From the NCBI RefSeq assembly GCF_005239225.2, contig NC_133297.1, forward strand, positions 15,612,147 through 15,676,146: DNA of 64,000 bases. Reading direction: 5' to 3'. Below the pieces are notes generated by a model, which worked only from the letters and a program-made list of their open reading frames with translations, ran no database searches and had not been told where the DNA came from. Origin of the DNA: Populus alba. Taxonomy: Eukaryota; Streptophyta; Magnoliopsida; Malpighiales; Salicaceae. Shown in pieces: positions 1-13,640 of this stretch (the stretch's first letter is position 1; every line of letters starts with the position of its first letter). Both the position numbers and the translations under genes were made by a program.

Positions 1-452
1 CGAGTCTCAAACTTTTCTGAAAGAGATTTGCAGTTGCTTTTCCAATGTACTACTATGTCCACTCCAACGATTCTTTCTTAGATAATCATGAATTGGTGAT
101 TGTCCATTGAACATCATAAATGCGACTTAGTATCAAGTTTTCTTGCATGATTGCTTCATGTTGCTACATGATGAAAGCAATCTCATGTGTTGGCTAGAAG
201 AAAGATTTTCAGTTCCAGAAACGGACATTAGTGGAAGCAAATTTGTTGAAGAAAATATGAAGTAGAAGGAAAACTAGGAAAGGACCTTGGCAAAGTATGT
301 CTAAGCTCATCTCATGTGAAAACCTGATTTAATTTGCAATGAGAAAAGCTCAAAGCTGCTAAAAATTAAAGGAACAAAATATCTGAAACTGAAAAATCTC
401 TATCCCTAGTGAAATGCTGATCTTCTGTGTTGATGGTTCTCATGGATTTGAA
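1..452. other. 3' flank of the X8-domain gene
   Basis: No coding sequence can be supported here. The stretch lies just downstream of the stop codon of the minus-strand X8 gene, so part of it is probably that gene's 3' UTR. I see no recognisable repeat or RNA gene. Confidence 0.4.
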
Positions 453-1201
453 TCAGGGATGGAACTCGTACTGGCAAGAGCTATGACCTGCACGTCAATT
501 TTTTAAAAGAACAATGAGAATCATTTAACACAGAGAAAGTATAGAAAAATGATTTCCAGCTGCTACTCTCACATGGCTTACACTTTCTAAGCATGTGGAA
601 AACAGAATTGTCTCCCTTTTCTTTTCATAATCAAAAGTAGATAATTTGATATTTACAACCTGCAAGATTTCCTATGGTGGAGCCTCACTAAAAACAAGTC
701 GAGAAATAACTAGAGATTAAAAAAAAAAAAAAAACTTAGCAAGTGCTTACTGGGGTCAAGTTCTGTAATGATAGCAGCTCCTTTGAAGTAGCAAGATCCA
801 CCTTTGTGCTTGAACTTCTGGAAGTAGCTGTTGAAGGCATAGGAAGCATGGTCTCTCACAGTATTTGGCAAATAGCAAGGCTGGTTCACTTGAATCTTAC
901 TGCAGTCTGCACCACCTTTCCCACAAGCCCAGTCCAACGCCATCTGCAACTCATCATCTGGGGTCTGCTCATCTGCTACGCACCATTGCTCTAATTCCCC
1001 ATCTAGTATTTATTTCCAAACATACACCAACAAGAACTTATGTGAGATATGAACAAAACAACCTGTGATAAATAATGATAAAACGAACCAGCTTCTCCTC
1101 AGATGGGAAGTTCAGGCTGTATTGCTTAGCTTACCTGATTTCCTGGGAGTTATGGACAGGATAAGAAGGGCTAGCATTGTCCTTTTCCAAAGGATTGGCA
1201 T
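453..1201 (-). CDS. Small secreted X8/CBM43-domain protein (117 aa, 3 exons)
   Basis: Exons on the minus strand: 1135-1201, 751-1002 and 453-487. All introns are GT-AG and the total is 354 nt. Exon 1 encodes a signal peptide: basic start MPILWKRT, then hydrophobic MLALLILSI. The rest is a single X8 domain with the six expected cysteines (in EQWC, LDWACG, GADC, NQPC, GSCY and SSCQ) plus the usual family words YAFNSYFQK and AAIITELDPS. X8/CBM43 domains bind beta-1,3-glucan (callose); plasmodesmal callose-binding proteins and the tails of glucan endo-1,3-beta-glucosidases carry them. The chain ends right after the domain (QYEFHP), so no GPI-anchor signal is present, which suggests a free apoplastic protein. 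The last coding exon is only 35 nt and carries the sixth cysteine. The start was chosen because it gives a proper signal peptide in frame across intron 1. Confidence 0.85.
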
Positions 1202-2703
1202 ATTTTCGAAAGAAAGAAACAAAGACAGGTCACAATGGCAGAATAACCTAATCTGTTGCAGAGAAGTGTATCCACAGAAAGCTTGTTGGTTAGATCCATA
1301 TATAGAACACAAAAAAACACCCTTACACCGAGTAAATTACATGGTAATTCGGTAGCTAGACAACAAAGTGACAGCCATGTGAAGGGGGGTATACGAGGTC
1401 AGCTTGCAAATGCGTTCCAGATAAGCTCATTTTCACCCCAACAAGGAAAGGTTGTGCTTCTGCAATACTATATTATTTAGATTGAGTTGAAGGGATTCCA
1501 ATTGTATAAAGAGAAGAACAACTCCATCTTTTAAAACGACTCAAATTATTCATGGCCATGGAATCTCGATCTGCAGGCATCCTATGTTCTACCCGGTGCA
1601 ATATGAAAGGTGCCTTGCTTGTCCTGTTCTTAGGTGTCCATGTGAGTGGCATATCTCACATGATTAGAAGCGGGGAAAATGAAGTCAACTGTGTAAAAAG
1701 ATGGAGCTTCTGCTTTAGGATCGTAAACAGTATCCATCAATATGATTAATGGTATCTCTTGCCCAATGAAGGCAATTGCCCATGTATTTCTCCAAGCAGC
1801 CTCTCCCTAACATTTATCAACCACATTTTAGCTGCACATCATCTTCACCAAATCAGGGGCATTATGGGGCATATCAGCTGGTATTGAACGAGGCACCATA
1901 ACAGCGAAAACACGGGCATGCATTGATGAACACAGAAAAAAGGATCAAAACAAGGATGCATCAGATTTAGTTCAACACTTTTGCCCCCCAAAAAGAATCT
2001 AGTCGACTTCATATTCACACCGTATACAATACAATGTTACATTTTATGATACAACGAAGGATGAACGAGTTACAAACAGCTCCTACTTTACACATGAGTA
2101 ACAGTCACAGCACCTCATTCTCATCTACATACAAGACCATAGGAACCAATCAGAATGAATACAAATTCACACTTTAACCAAAAAAAAAATTCTGCTCCCT
2201 ATAAAGCCTCATGGTAACTGCGGTTTCCTGTACACTCTGGGGCTTTACCACATCATATGTTCATCGCCTGCTATTATTGTGCTGTTCCTTAAGAGGGAGA
2301 ATATTTAGATAAATATTAAAATGTCATAAGGCTGTACCCAACCCTAATTAGATGGCTCGTTCAACATTCTAACCTCTTTAGCTTGCACATGTTCCTATGC
2401 ACAAATCCATCGAGGATAGAAAGACGAATTGATCATCTCATTAGAGTTCAAAGAATGCAGCATTGTGACATTTTATGAACTGCCTACAAGAATGAAGAAT
2501 TTGGAAAACAAAATTGAGAAGGGAATAGAATAATAGTAGACAAAACTAGTATGTGCAGAAAAGCCACCAGCACCATTTAGCTATCGTCATCTTGGAGCAA
2601 TCACAGAGCGGGAAATGATGCAAACAACTGATCAAAGGCACCTGATTGCGCTCACCAGATCCATGCATTCTTGAACCCATAAGTTTGTCGCAAGCTCAGA
2701 TTC
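1202..2703. other. Intergenic / UTR region between the X8 and AHK2-type genes
   Basis: No supported coding region. The upper part (about 2300-2703) may be the distal 3' UTR exon of the AHK2-type gene, because a good minus-strand acceptor ends at 2704. The lower part is probably the promoter and 5' UTR of the X8 gene. Short open frames here (for example 1552-1749) show no domain resemblance. Confidence 0.4.
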
Positions 2704-3179
2704 CTGGAAACAAATAACTATTCTTTACACACCCCCTATTATATGAGAAGCCGAACAATTAATTTCACGATATACAGTGATGACTCTGCAGTTGCTGACA
2801 CTTCTAACATTTCTCAATTTTACAGAGCATTTCATAGCATCATAAATGGGAAATTCAGTGCAAACAAGAATTTCAATAAGCTTAGACAATTTAAACAGCA
2901 GGGGGCATGGTTTGTAGAAATATCAACTATCTAACCTAGTTTCACATTACGTATCCCTTTGAGAAGAACTGCGAAAGAAACACTCTTTAAAAGAAACAAA
3001 GAATAATGTGGTATGAACAAGATAGGTTTTCAGCAAACATTGAAGGTCTCATAAAGTAAATCTATTTAAGAGTTTCAAAGAAGAGAGGAGCCTTATTTGA
3101 GGATATGGATGAAAAGTTTTTATTCATGAAGACATTGGGAATTTGATGCACATATGCATGACCATTGGAAAACACTTAC
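2704..3179 (-). other. Probable 3' UTR intron of the AHK2-type gene
   Basis: About 200 nt beyond the receptor stop codon the minus strand shows a strong donor (GTAAGTG, first base at 3179). A matching acceptor TTTCCAG ends at 2704. The resulting exon below 2703 has no long frame that continues the protein, so it reads as non-coding. This is splice-motif inference without transcript evidence. Confidence 0.4.
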
Positions 3180-3376
3180 CATGATGCTAGAAATTACGAT
3201 GGGTAGATAGATTAGAAGAATGTGGCATCGACCGTTCCTTCCATGACCTCATAGCTGTGGCTTGTTGCCAGTTGGCCAAACAAATGCATTTAGGGTCAAC
3301 CAAAATGCATGGATCAGCCAGCAGGCTGAAGAGATGTTAGCAACTTCTAGCATGTCAATTCACTCTATCAACTAGA

Positions 3377-6300
3377 CTAAAAAAACCGTGTCACAGCATT
3401 GTAAAGCTTCTCATCTTCAAATGGCTTTGACACATAACCATCCATCCCACACTTTAGACATTCTTCATTTGTTGCCTGAATCACATCAGCTGTCATTGCC
3501 AATATTGGTGTGTGCCAATATGCTACATTTCCAAGTAGCTCCATTGATGCTTTCTCGGATGCAATTTTCTCATTAAACTGACTCTCCATAGACCGGATTT
3601 GACGTGTGGCTTCAAAGCTGCATAATGATTACAGACTATGAATCATTTTTGCATGTAGGAATCCGTGACTGAACATTTCCAATGAAAGAAAGTCAAAAAA
3701 CATAATTATTCTATTAGAACAGAGAGATTACCCATCCATTTCTGGCATTTGGAAGTCCATGAAGCAAGCATCAAAACTGTGTGGTGGTTTAAGCTTTTCT
3801 AAAGCAGCCTTGCCACTCTCCACACAGGTAACAATTGCTCCATGCTTTTTAAGAGCACCCTCAGCCACTCTTCTGTTTACCAAATTGTCATCCACCACCA
3901 AAATTTGTTTTCCTCTCAGTAAATTGTGAAGTGCTGGTGGTTTCTTCCTATTTACTTCACTCTTCTTACCGCTTCCAAAAGCTTCTTGGAAGCAAGCGAT
4001 TAAGACACTTAACCGAAGAGGCTTCACCAGTACATTATCTACTAAACCAGAGGTTTTTAGCTCTAAGCGTTCATCAGAGCTGATGGTGGTAGCCAAGAGA
4101 AAAATCTTCGAAAGGTCTACCTGGATATCTGTCCCATCGTTTTTCTTGGGCATTTTCAGCAAATGATGGAAAGCAATGCCAGATTCTTTGTCCCAAGCGT
4201 CTTTGTCAATAAGAACTATAGGCAAATCTGCTGGAATACTGTTAAAAGGAATTAAGCGCACATCAGAAAATCAAATTGAATATCATATGACAGTAATGTT
4301 TTTCTGAAACTCATCAAGTAGTAACTTTCTTTCATAAATTTCCAAATTTTTCACTAATTGTGAGATAAGATGACAATTTTTGCAAGCATGGATTGGCATT
4401 TGCGATAGAGTTTTTTTTCATGACAGTTTAACATTAATCACATTCAAGCCAACCTCAAATTTTCACACAACTATGCTAATAAAATCAAATGTACCTTGTG
4501 CAGTAACCACTAGATAGATATGCACATGCTGACTTCAGACTGGGAGCTATATCTGCAGTTATTCCCAACCTCTGCAAGTGATATTTCGTGACCTCAGCTC
4601 GGACACTTCTTTCATCAATTACCAGGGCTCTCCCTCCTCGGACCTCCAGAACAGCTGGATCATAAGGCTGCCACTTTGTATCCAGAGAAGTTGATTCTCC
4701 TTTTCTGAAAGAAACAGTAAATGAAAAGGTACTGCCAATGCCACATTCACTAACAAACCCAATCTCCCCACCCATGAGATCCACCAGACATTTGCTAATG
4801 CTTAATCCTATTCCAGTTCCACCATATTTTCGTGAAGTGGAACTGTCAGCTTGCACAAAAGGCGTGAAAATATGTCCCTGTGCATCTTCTGGTATTCCCA
4901 CTCCTGTATCCTCAACTGTAACTAGTAGTCTAATCATTTCAGGTTCATCCCTAGAATCTATGCAGCTTGACTTTTTAAATTTCTCCCAACTTTTCCATCG
5001 GTTGACAACAGGAAACCCACTCAATGAGTCATAAACTTTGCTTGATGTATCCTGAACCAACTCCAGCCCTTGTTTAAGCACTGCATCCCTGACATCAAGA
5101 GGGCTTCTCACTTCATCTGCCAGATGCACAGAAACAAACACATGCCCTTTGTCGCGTGTAAACTGAGGGTATAACAGTGGAAAACATTAGTGAACCAAAT
5201 TTGCACAACCACTAAGATGTTACATACAAATAGAAAACTGCATATACAAAGCTTTTAGCTGTAGTGATGAATTATCAATCTGACACCATCCACAATTAGA
5301 TATGTAGCTTATAGAAATGGCAGTTGTATTAAACATTATTTCGAATATTGAACAAAAAATGTAGCCATAATTATTTTGCTGAAACCAACCTTCATCGAAT
5401 TTCCAACAAGATTTGTAATTATCTGCCGAAACCGTCCAGGGTCACCAATAACAACTTCAGGGAGCCGGTCAGAAACATAAACAGCCAACTTCTCTCACCC
5501 AAAAGAACAATTGGAGACAAGCTTGGGTTAGAAATGATATCAATGCCAAGAAAAGGAGAAGAAAATGAGCAATAAAGAGAGTTGCTCTATATGTACCTCA
5601 ATCCCTTTTTCATTGGATTTTCCTGAAAATAGTGATAGAACATTATCAAGAACAGAACGCAGATCGAAAGGAACTGCTTCCAATTCTAGCCGGCCTGATT
5701 CTATCTTAGCCTGATCTAGAACTTCATTAATCAGTGCAATTAGATCCTTTCCGCTAGTATGAGCAGTGTTGGCATAGTCCATTTGGTTTACATCCAGATC
5801 AGTCTCCATCAGCATTTGCAGCATACCTAAAATATGTTGGACGCAGCATTTAGATATTAAATTTTCCCATATTGGCAGGATATGCATTGTATAAACAACA
5901 CATTTCTAATTACCTAAAACACCATTCATTGGGGTCCTTATTTCATGGGAAACAGTTGCAAGAAACTGCAAGGATGAGAATACTTTAGTTGCCGGAAGAA
6001 TGTAGAACTTCTTAAGTAATAGTATTTCAAATAGAAGATAAATAAAGATGCAAGGAGTAGAAGCCATATTTATAGGATGAAACCCATCAAAAGGACCAGG
6101 AAATGTACCTGAGATTTTGCCACGTCCGCAGCTTCAGCACGAGCTTTGAGCTCCATCATCTCACGAAAGTCCTCCTCAACTTTTGCAATCCTACTAATGG
6201 CTGCATGAAAGATGTGGCCAACAAGAAGAGTAATAACAAGGAGCCCAACTGATGCATTTATTGCTGTCCAGGGTAAAGGAGGTTTATGCTTGAACCTGTG

Positions 6301-9300
6301 CCCAATGGAAATGAGGAGATAAGAGATCACTCATCTTTGTGATAATCTAAACCTTGTCACTAAGAGAACTAACCTGCAATGCATTTCATGTTTCCGCATT
6401 GGATCACCAAAGTCAAGGCTACTGACATGCAAAAGGCCAGTATCAGTAACATCAGTACCATACATGAGAATGGGAGCAGTTGCATTAGTTGTATCATAAA
6501 CATTCACGACAATTGTTTGCTTGCTGGAAAGTTGGTGCAGAAGCTTCTCCACTAGAGATGGTACATCATAAGATGCGCCAAGATACCTTTATAAGAAGTG
6601 AGCCCAGATTAAAAGTTAAGTTCATCTCAAAGAAATGTACCATATGACAATATTTGAAGTCACCATACCATGTGCAAGAAACCAAGAATATTTGGAGAAG
6701 AAAGAATTACCCAACAGTGGCTTCAATTCTTTGTTCTGGTGTAGCATCAGGGAGGTCAGTATTATAGACAGCAAATGTGAGAACAACTCCCAGGTGGTTC
6801 GATTTCAAAAGTTTGAAAGGAGATGTCAACACTCCCTTTCCAGATGCCCTTGCTCGCAAGATGTTCTCGCGGTCTTCCTATATAAATATGGCAATTGTTG
6901 TTAGAACAAACTCCGTATAGGTACATGGAAGAAATGGTCTAATATAATTTATTTATTTTCTGAACTTGTATCTCTTGATATATTATGATAAAATTCAGTG
7001 TGCATCTCAATTATCAACTAGCAGATGCTCTTCATATTGACCTGTAATGATAGTTGTGCAAGATGAACAAGGTTTTGAATATAAACAGAAACCTATATTT
7101 TCAGCCAAAATCCATATAATATTTTTCCTTTAAAAAAATGCTTGACATACAAGCTAAAGAAGCAACAAAAGTATAACACTCATCCAGAGTTGCAGAGCCA
7201 CATCTTTCTTCAATACCATCTTCAAACATTTATTTGTTTTTTATATTAAAAAATAATGCAACAGTGTATATTTATTATTACCCAGGTGCTAGTATGGTTG
7301 GCATCAACTAATTTGGCTCTATTGCATGAGAGGTGAAAACTAGCCATTTAAGAAAAGCAGCTTCATAGTTCCAAAATCACTAAAATTCTAAGGATTTACC
7401 TAAATATGAATCAAGAGCTCTAATCCAAACCCTTATTGCTTTCCTCAAACAGAAGAAGAGTAAGCAATAGGTTCTGTTATTGGAACCATACACTGAACAT
7501 ACTTAAAATTTTAATTTATCATCCAAACAATATATAGAAGCCCTAATGAATGGAAGGTTTGCAATAGGAAAATTAGATATCACAACACATTTATTTAATT
7601 TTTTTAATTAAATCTTGAGAAGGGTATTTTTGGAACAAAAGCACTTCATTTGTCCTTCTTTAAAAGTCCGGATACTCGTAGAAAAAATAAAAATACAGGA
7701 AGTCAAATAGAAATTATGATCAAGTACATGCACTGTAATCATGCTTATCTACAAGGGAAAAGAACTTGTTGGATAAAAAGAAAACAGATTAACTGCAATG
7801 ACGAAGCTATGTATACTATATGGAAACACACCTTTCCAGACATCATGTCAATTGAGACAATATGAGAGACTGTTTCTTGAGAAAAAATCACAGGTGCATA
7901 TTCATCCTGGATGGGTGCAGGATCCAATTTATCTGGGATACAGTCTTGGACTAGAGTCTGGTCCTCCGTTCCCATTTTCTTAATTGTCCATCCATGCTGC
8001 TCTTCAAATTGCTTCCTCTCTAAATGAGGAACTTTTAGAGCATAAGCAACACCACTAGTAAGTGGCCTCTCAAAATCTGTTCTCTTGGTATATTCACCAA
8101 ATGTTTTCTGTGAAATAAAAGAGAGTTCAAGGTAAGATCATTTTTCTTCCAAGCATTGCATGCTACTCCTATATGGTAACAATTTGAGTTCTTCAGTTAA
8201 AATCTCCAGTCCCTAAGCAGAAGTTTGACATTAACATAGCATCTTGTTGTTATAGAGGTTTTGCATGATTTATATAATGAAGGAAATGCAATTAGTACAA
8301 GTTCATTCCCAATTATTTTTTATACACACAATTCCTAGAACAGATTAGCAAATATGGAAAGCCAAATATCACCTGATCAATAGCAGAAGGATTTTTTCCA
8401 TGGTGAAAGGTGGATACAAGGATAGCCAAGGCATGTACATGGTTCATGCTAACATTGAACTGGTCCTGCAACATTCGTGCCCGTTCATCACACATATTAG
8501 CAAGAGTCTCTTCCCTCCTTGATATTATCTTTTCATGCAAGTGCCAAAACAACCAAACAGATACAAGCACTCCAAGCAGGACAAATATTATAAGAAGTTT
8601 CTTCCTCCACTTTCCAGCACCTCTAGGAGGACTATGGGATAGTTGATGCTGATTCATCTGCAACAATTGTTGCCGCTGCTGAGGCACTGGCTCCAGCTGA
8701 GCTAGCTTCTGATTTTGCTTCCTCCAAAATTTTAAGTTATAACCCAATAGTATGCAGCTCACTATCATTCCAACAAGGACCCACCAGCATTCTTTTACCA
8801 AATCAAATGAAAAAAGTTTACAATGATCTTCTGCACAGTCCACTTCCCTTCTCTGCAAATATTATGACCAGTCAAAATAGCCCAAGAGACAAAATACCTA
8901 TGTAGCATCACTCAAAGGTAAAATAAGCTTTTGATTTCTCCAATCAATTTTCTTTGAGTAATGAAATACATATTTCTCTTGCATCAATTTTGTCAAGTCT
9001 AAAGGCTACTTTCCAGTTCTTTATACTTACTGTAGAAATGACGAAAGGTGAGTGCATGATCCTGGCAATGCAGCTAGTAACTCAAACAGAAGACTGAAAA
9101 CATGTCATGCAGCTATGATAATTTCACCAAAGTACCTAAGCACAAGCTTCAACTTGAAATAGATTGAAGCATCCAATAACAGAACCTCCAAGAGAGTTTT
9201 GTAAGCACATCTGACAAATTTCTTACATTGAAATTATTTTTATCTTATTTTCATCTTTCACTTGGTGGATATTCTGGTGAGCCAATACACTCTGCTGAAC

Positions 9301-10840
9301 TATCTAACTTTGTGTATTCAAGACACTCAGAGACAGATCAAAAACTCAAAATATATAAAAGAACTTTTTTTACTGGATTTCCATATTGTTAGTGGTTTGA
9401 TGCGATGGAGCATAGAACCCACAACATAACACAAAGCATAGCCTCTTGTTTATCAACTCGGTAGAGTCATATATTTTCCCCTCTTTCATGGTGTTTTTTT
9501 TTTTTTTTTTTTTCTGTGTCTGTGTGTGTGTTAGGAATGCATGCAGTGTGTGAAAATTTGCTTAATATACTCAAAATGCACTAAAGTTCAGGACACTGAA
9601 TACTGACAACAAGAATTCTGAAACTTTCAAGCAAGAGACATACATATACAACTGCTTCAGCAACAAGGCTTTACCTTTCCAGAATACTGTGAAATTGATG
9701 AAATTGTAGATTGTGAAACAAATGATGCAGAATCATCCAGCAATGATTGATCAAGCTTCCTAAATTCATTCTCATCTTGAACCGGGCATTTTCCATTAGG
9801 CCCTACATCTTCAGCAACCCATCTGATGTGCTGTTGAAATTCCTGCTTCTTTGAACATGGTACTTTCAGTGCACAGGCAACAACATCATTTATTAGCATT
9901 TCCGGTCCTGGTTCCTTGGTACAATCAAGGGATGCTATCTGCAATACACAGACCAGTGAAAATAAGTTTTTAACCAAGCATTCTATTTCTGAAATGCAAG
10001 AGACTTCTCCAGCAACTTTTCCAAAAAGTATTCCTTCAATTTTTTCTGCTAATTTCATACTTAAAAAGATGTGTTTAAATTGTCATTTGGTTTCCCTATC
10101 CCAGCATATGATAGCCATATATTTCCGTCCACGCATGAAAAGGTACAACACTCATGATATCTGTATGCATGTAATCTCTACAAATACATATCTAACTATT
10201 TGTATAGTAACAAGTCCTTTTGCGTCCTAATTTAATTCCAGAATGCACAATTTACTCGTATGTTCACAAGTCAATCAAAGAAGAATAAATTTTAAATTCA
10301 ATAATAACAAGGAAAATTTGCTTTTAGACTAATTAACAGGAGCAATCAACAGACACTAATTCTAGCACACGATTAAAACCAAAAACAAAAGTGTATATAT
10401 ATATAGTGAAAGAGCTATAAACAAAGAACCTGATCTGAATCAGAGAACAAAGAACCCAAAGCATGAAGCTGGTTCTTGCTGACATTGAAATGGCGAAGCA
10501 AGACCTGAGCTCCTTCTTCACACGAATCTAGACTCCGACCTTTCCTTCCCAACGCCCCACTATCAAAGCTCGAGAGAAGCCAAATGCTCCCTATAGTAAC
10601 AGCAACACCTAAAAACCAGAGAAGCAGAAACTTTCTCTTCCATTTCCTGGCAGAATTAGTTTCATGCAAAACCTCCTTTGACTTCCTGAGCTTCAAACTT
10701 TCTTGTGATGTGCCATTTGAACCAGAAAGCTTGCAATTAATAGACATTTTCAACAATTCCCACCTGTGTCTCTTCACAAAGAGCCTAGAAAACTTGACAA
10801 AAACCCCAGCTCCACCACCAGTACAACTCATCAAAATCAC
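3377..10840 (-). CDS. HK2: Cytokinin receptor, hybrid histidine kinase, AHK2 type (13 exons, ~1264 aa)
   Basis: Exons (minus): 10430-10840, 9675-9938, 8373-8852, 7832-8107, 6711-6877, 6374-6586, 6109-6295, 5914-5965, 5597-5826, 5390-5488, 4495-5162, 3732-4238, 3377-3617; 3795 nt in frame. The protein senses cytokinin with its CHASE domain and relays phosphate His-Asp to phosphotransfer proteins, mainly at the ER/plasma membrane (family knowledge). Membrane segments are at about residues 71-89, 248-265, 310-330 and 612-635; CHASE lies about 340-600. The H-box [10 protein letters not shown] has His673, followed by the N-box ([12 protein letters not shown]) and G-boxes ([20 protein letters not shown]). 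A pseudo-receiver is followed by a true receiver, ILVVDDN and [11 protein letters not shown] with Asp1177, and YVSKPF. The 137-codon first exon has three possible starts: 10840, 10831 and 10747. The last resembles the Arabidopsis AHK2 start and gives 1233 aa. No disruption is visible. Confidence 0.95.
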
Positions 10841-11110
10841 CCCCTTTCCCCAATGACAGACTCAAACACTGTAAGAACCCACCTGGGAAAGCTCATCAAA
10901 ATCAATCCTTTATACTTTACAAAACAAAACCCACTTAGAAGGCAGGAACTAGAGCGCAAAATTTGCAAGGAAAAACAAAGTGGTCCACCTTCTTTGATCT
11001 ATAATATATTCCACTTTATGGTTCCATACCAAGTTTCTTTTCTGCAAGAGCATTAAATCCAAATCAAAACAGACACCTTTTTTTCTTTTATCTTTTCTTT
11101 TTTGTTGTCT

Positions 11111-11136
11111 GAGAGAGAGAGAGAGAGAGAGAGAGA
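11111..11136. repeat. (GA)n microsatellite upstream of the AHK2-type gene
   Basis: Thirteen GA units about 270 bp upstream of the most 5' candidate ATG of the receptor gene. On the gene's strand it is a CT tract, common in plant 5' UTRs and core promoters. A second CT-rich tract follows at about 11450-11492. Confidence 0.9.
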
Positions 11137-11519
11137 AGTTAAATGAAGAAACTAATCATAGCAAACAGGAAGCTGAGGTAAAGCCCAGTTATTATTTAGG
11201 AAGCTGGAGTGCTTGCTGTAAGGGAATCGTTTAATGAGGTAAGAAAAAACATAGTTGTTTCCTTTCTTACATGTCTCTTTCTTTCTTGCTCTGTGTATTA
11301 GCACAAAAGTTAGTAGGAGCATCCATCCATCAATACACAAGAATGAAACAAAGAAACTACTTTTTCAAAGAAAAACTCTTCACCGAGTTAAAAAAAAAAA
11401 AGGTTGGTTTCTGTGTAAGCCCAACTGGAATCAATGATCAGACAGTGGGGTCTCCCTCTCTCTCTCTCCCTCTCTCTCTCTCTCCTCTCTCATGTTCAGT
11501 TTGCTGTCCAGCATTTTGA

Positions 11520-13575
11520 AATTTGGGTTGGCTACATCATTATCTCATCATCTAGGTGGGGGAAAACTTGAAAAAAAAAAAAAACCATTATTGAAAAAAG
11601 ATATACATTATGCATGGTTATAAAGAAATAATGTGCAGTGATTTATCACCTCAGTTATTGGACGATCAAGGGTGGTTGCCTTCCCCCAATGGCAACTGTC
11701 ATGCATGAGAGAATAGTTTTTTAAAACTAAGATTTCAACAAAGAATTTTTAATAAGATACGTATAAAACTACAGTGGAAATAAATACTTTTAATTTTATA
11801 ATTAAACCAATATGCGGATTGTAGTTTAATACTATCCATGTATTTTATTAGTTTTTGGTGGCAGCAGCCTGGGGGTGTTGCTTTTGCTTTTTAGAAGCGT
11901 TGAAAGTGACTTCTCCTCCATTATTCAGTGTTTAAATAAAAGATGGATGGGCCGGGTTTCTTGTTTCCTTCTATATAACAAATATATTAAAAAAAAAAGT
12001 TTAAACAGTGTCTTTAGTGTATCACCAGAGAAATTTTATTATGGACTACAATAATAAAATAACTATTTTATCCCTATATTATATAATATTTGTATTGGTT
12101 GAGTGGTTGTAGGGTCCTTTTGTTCTTAAATGAACAATACAAATACTAAAATACCCTTTGAGACGAAAACATATATATTTGGCTTGTAGGGTAGTTTCCA
12201 TTTTTTTATAATTTTGGATAAACAATGAGATTGCTTCTTTGTCTTTAAATTCAAAAATAAAAATTCCTTTTACTTTTTAAATTGTTTGTGGTGTTATGAA
12301 GGGTATCATGGTATGTTTACATAAATTAATTAATATTAAATTTTAAAAAGTTATTGGATGCGTGCAACAAACGTACCAACATATGAATGCCACTAGTGCA
12401 ATTTAATCAACGTGTGTAGCTCTATTCGGTGGTGGATACTGCCCTTCTATTATCTCTTTGGATGCGTCACCGCATCTTCTTTCTTCTAGTGTGGAATGTG
12501 TCTTCGGAGAGTGGATGGTTTATTATTGATCGACCTTTCTTTTCTTTTCCTTCTCTTCTCTGTAAATTGTATCTTGGTCTTCTTTGTTTTTTATATTTCT
12601 ACTTCGGCTTCATTTCTTTTAATTTTGATTTTTTTGTATTTTTGTAAAATTTTTATTTTTCTCAATTTGGACCTTCAATTCAAATATATATATAAATTTT
12701 ATCCTTATTCTTTTAATTTTTAAATTTTTTTTCTTGGTCATTTTATAAAAAAAATTATTAGTTTTCAATTTTACCCTCCAATCCAAATTTATATCATGTT
12801 ATTATTTTCAATTTGATGCTTTTTTTTTGTTGGAGTTAATTTTCTTTTAAATTTAACCCTCCAGTTAAAAGCTTTTAACTTTCCTCTAATTTTGATTTTC
12901 ATTCTTATTCTTTTAATTGTTATTTTAAATTTAGATTCTTTTTTTTGTTGTTAAACCCCCCTTTCATTCTTCAACATTTATTTTTTTAGGGATTATGCTC
13001 ACCATTTTTCCTTATATAATGCTTATAGTTTAATGACTCGGGTCATGGATTTGAAAAGTTGGTGTTTGTCGATTTATATTTATTTTCTTTTTTATTTCAT
13101 CATTTAACATTAGTGTTTTTTTTTAAAAAAAAAAAATTAACCTTGTGGTTTTCTTTGATTTTTTTCTATTTAATTATCCTGATCTCATTATCCAGGCCAT
13201 GAGTTTTACGGGTTACCACGGGTTGACTCACCTCTTATTACCTAAATTATATGTCTATCACATTATATCAAGTTGACTCAAATTTTTTTATCTAATTTTG
13301 TGCCTCCATGAATTTTTTCTTATTGTTTCATTTTTTTAATTATTTGTTTGTTATTATTATCTATTTTTTATTATCTAATTAAAATTAAATTAATTTGTTA
13401 AACTCGATTTCTTTTATTTTTCTAAAGCAATTACACTACCTGAATATTATTTTTCATAAAGAAAAAATACATATCCACGTTGTACGCGGGCCTATGCCTA
13501 AGTATAATGCATGCCCATATGCCCCCACATTTTTATATATATATATATATAATATTAGAGTTGAGAGCTATGCTA

Positions 13576-13627
<52 letters not shown>

Positions 13628-13640
13628 GTAAAAAAGGTAC
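11520..13640. repeat. AT-rich repeat block with T-rich ~165-175 bp periodic tail
   Basis: From about 12540 to 13400 the plus strand is T-rich, with recurring words of one family: 'ttcaattt..atcc', 'gggtcatgg', 'gggttgactca'. The key motif recurs at about 12990 and 13170. The same family appears at 35.3-36.1 kb and 45.1-46.65 kb. A GC-richer head (about 12355-12540) precedes the tail, as at the other two loci. A (GA)n microsatellite spans 13582-13626. No coding potential is visible. Confidence 0.55.
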
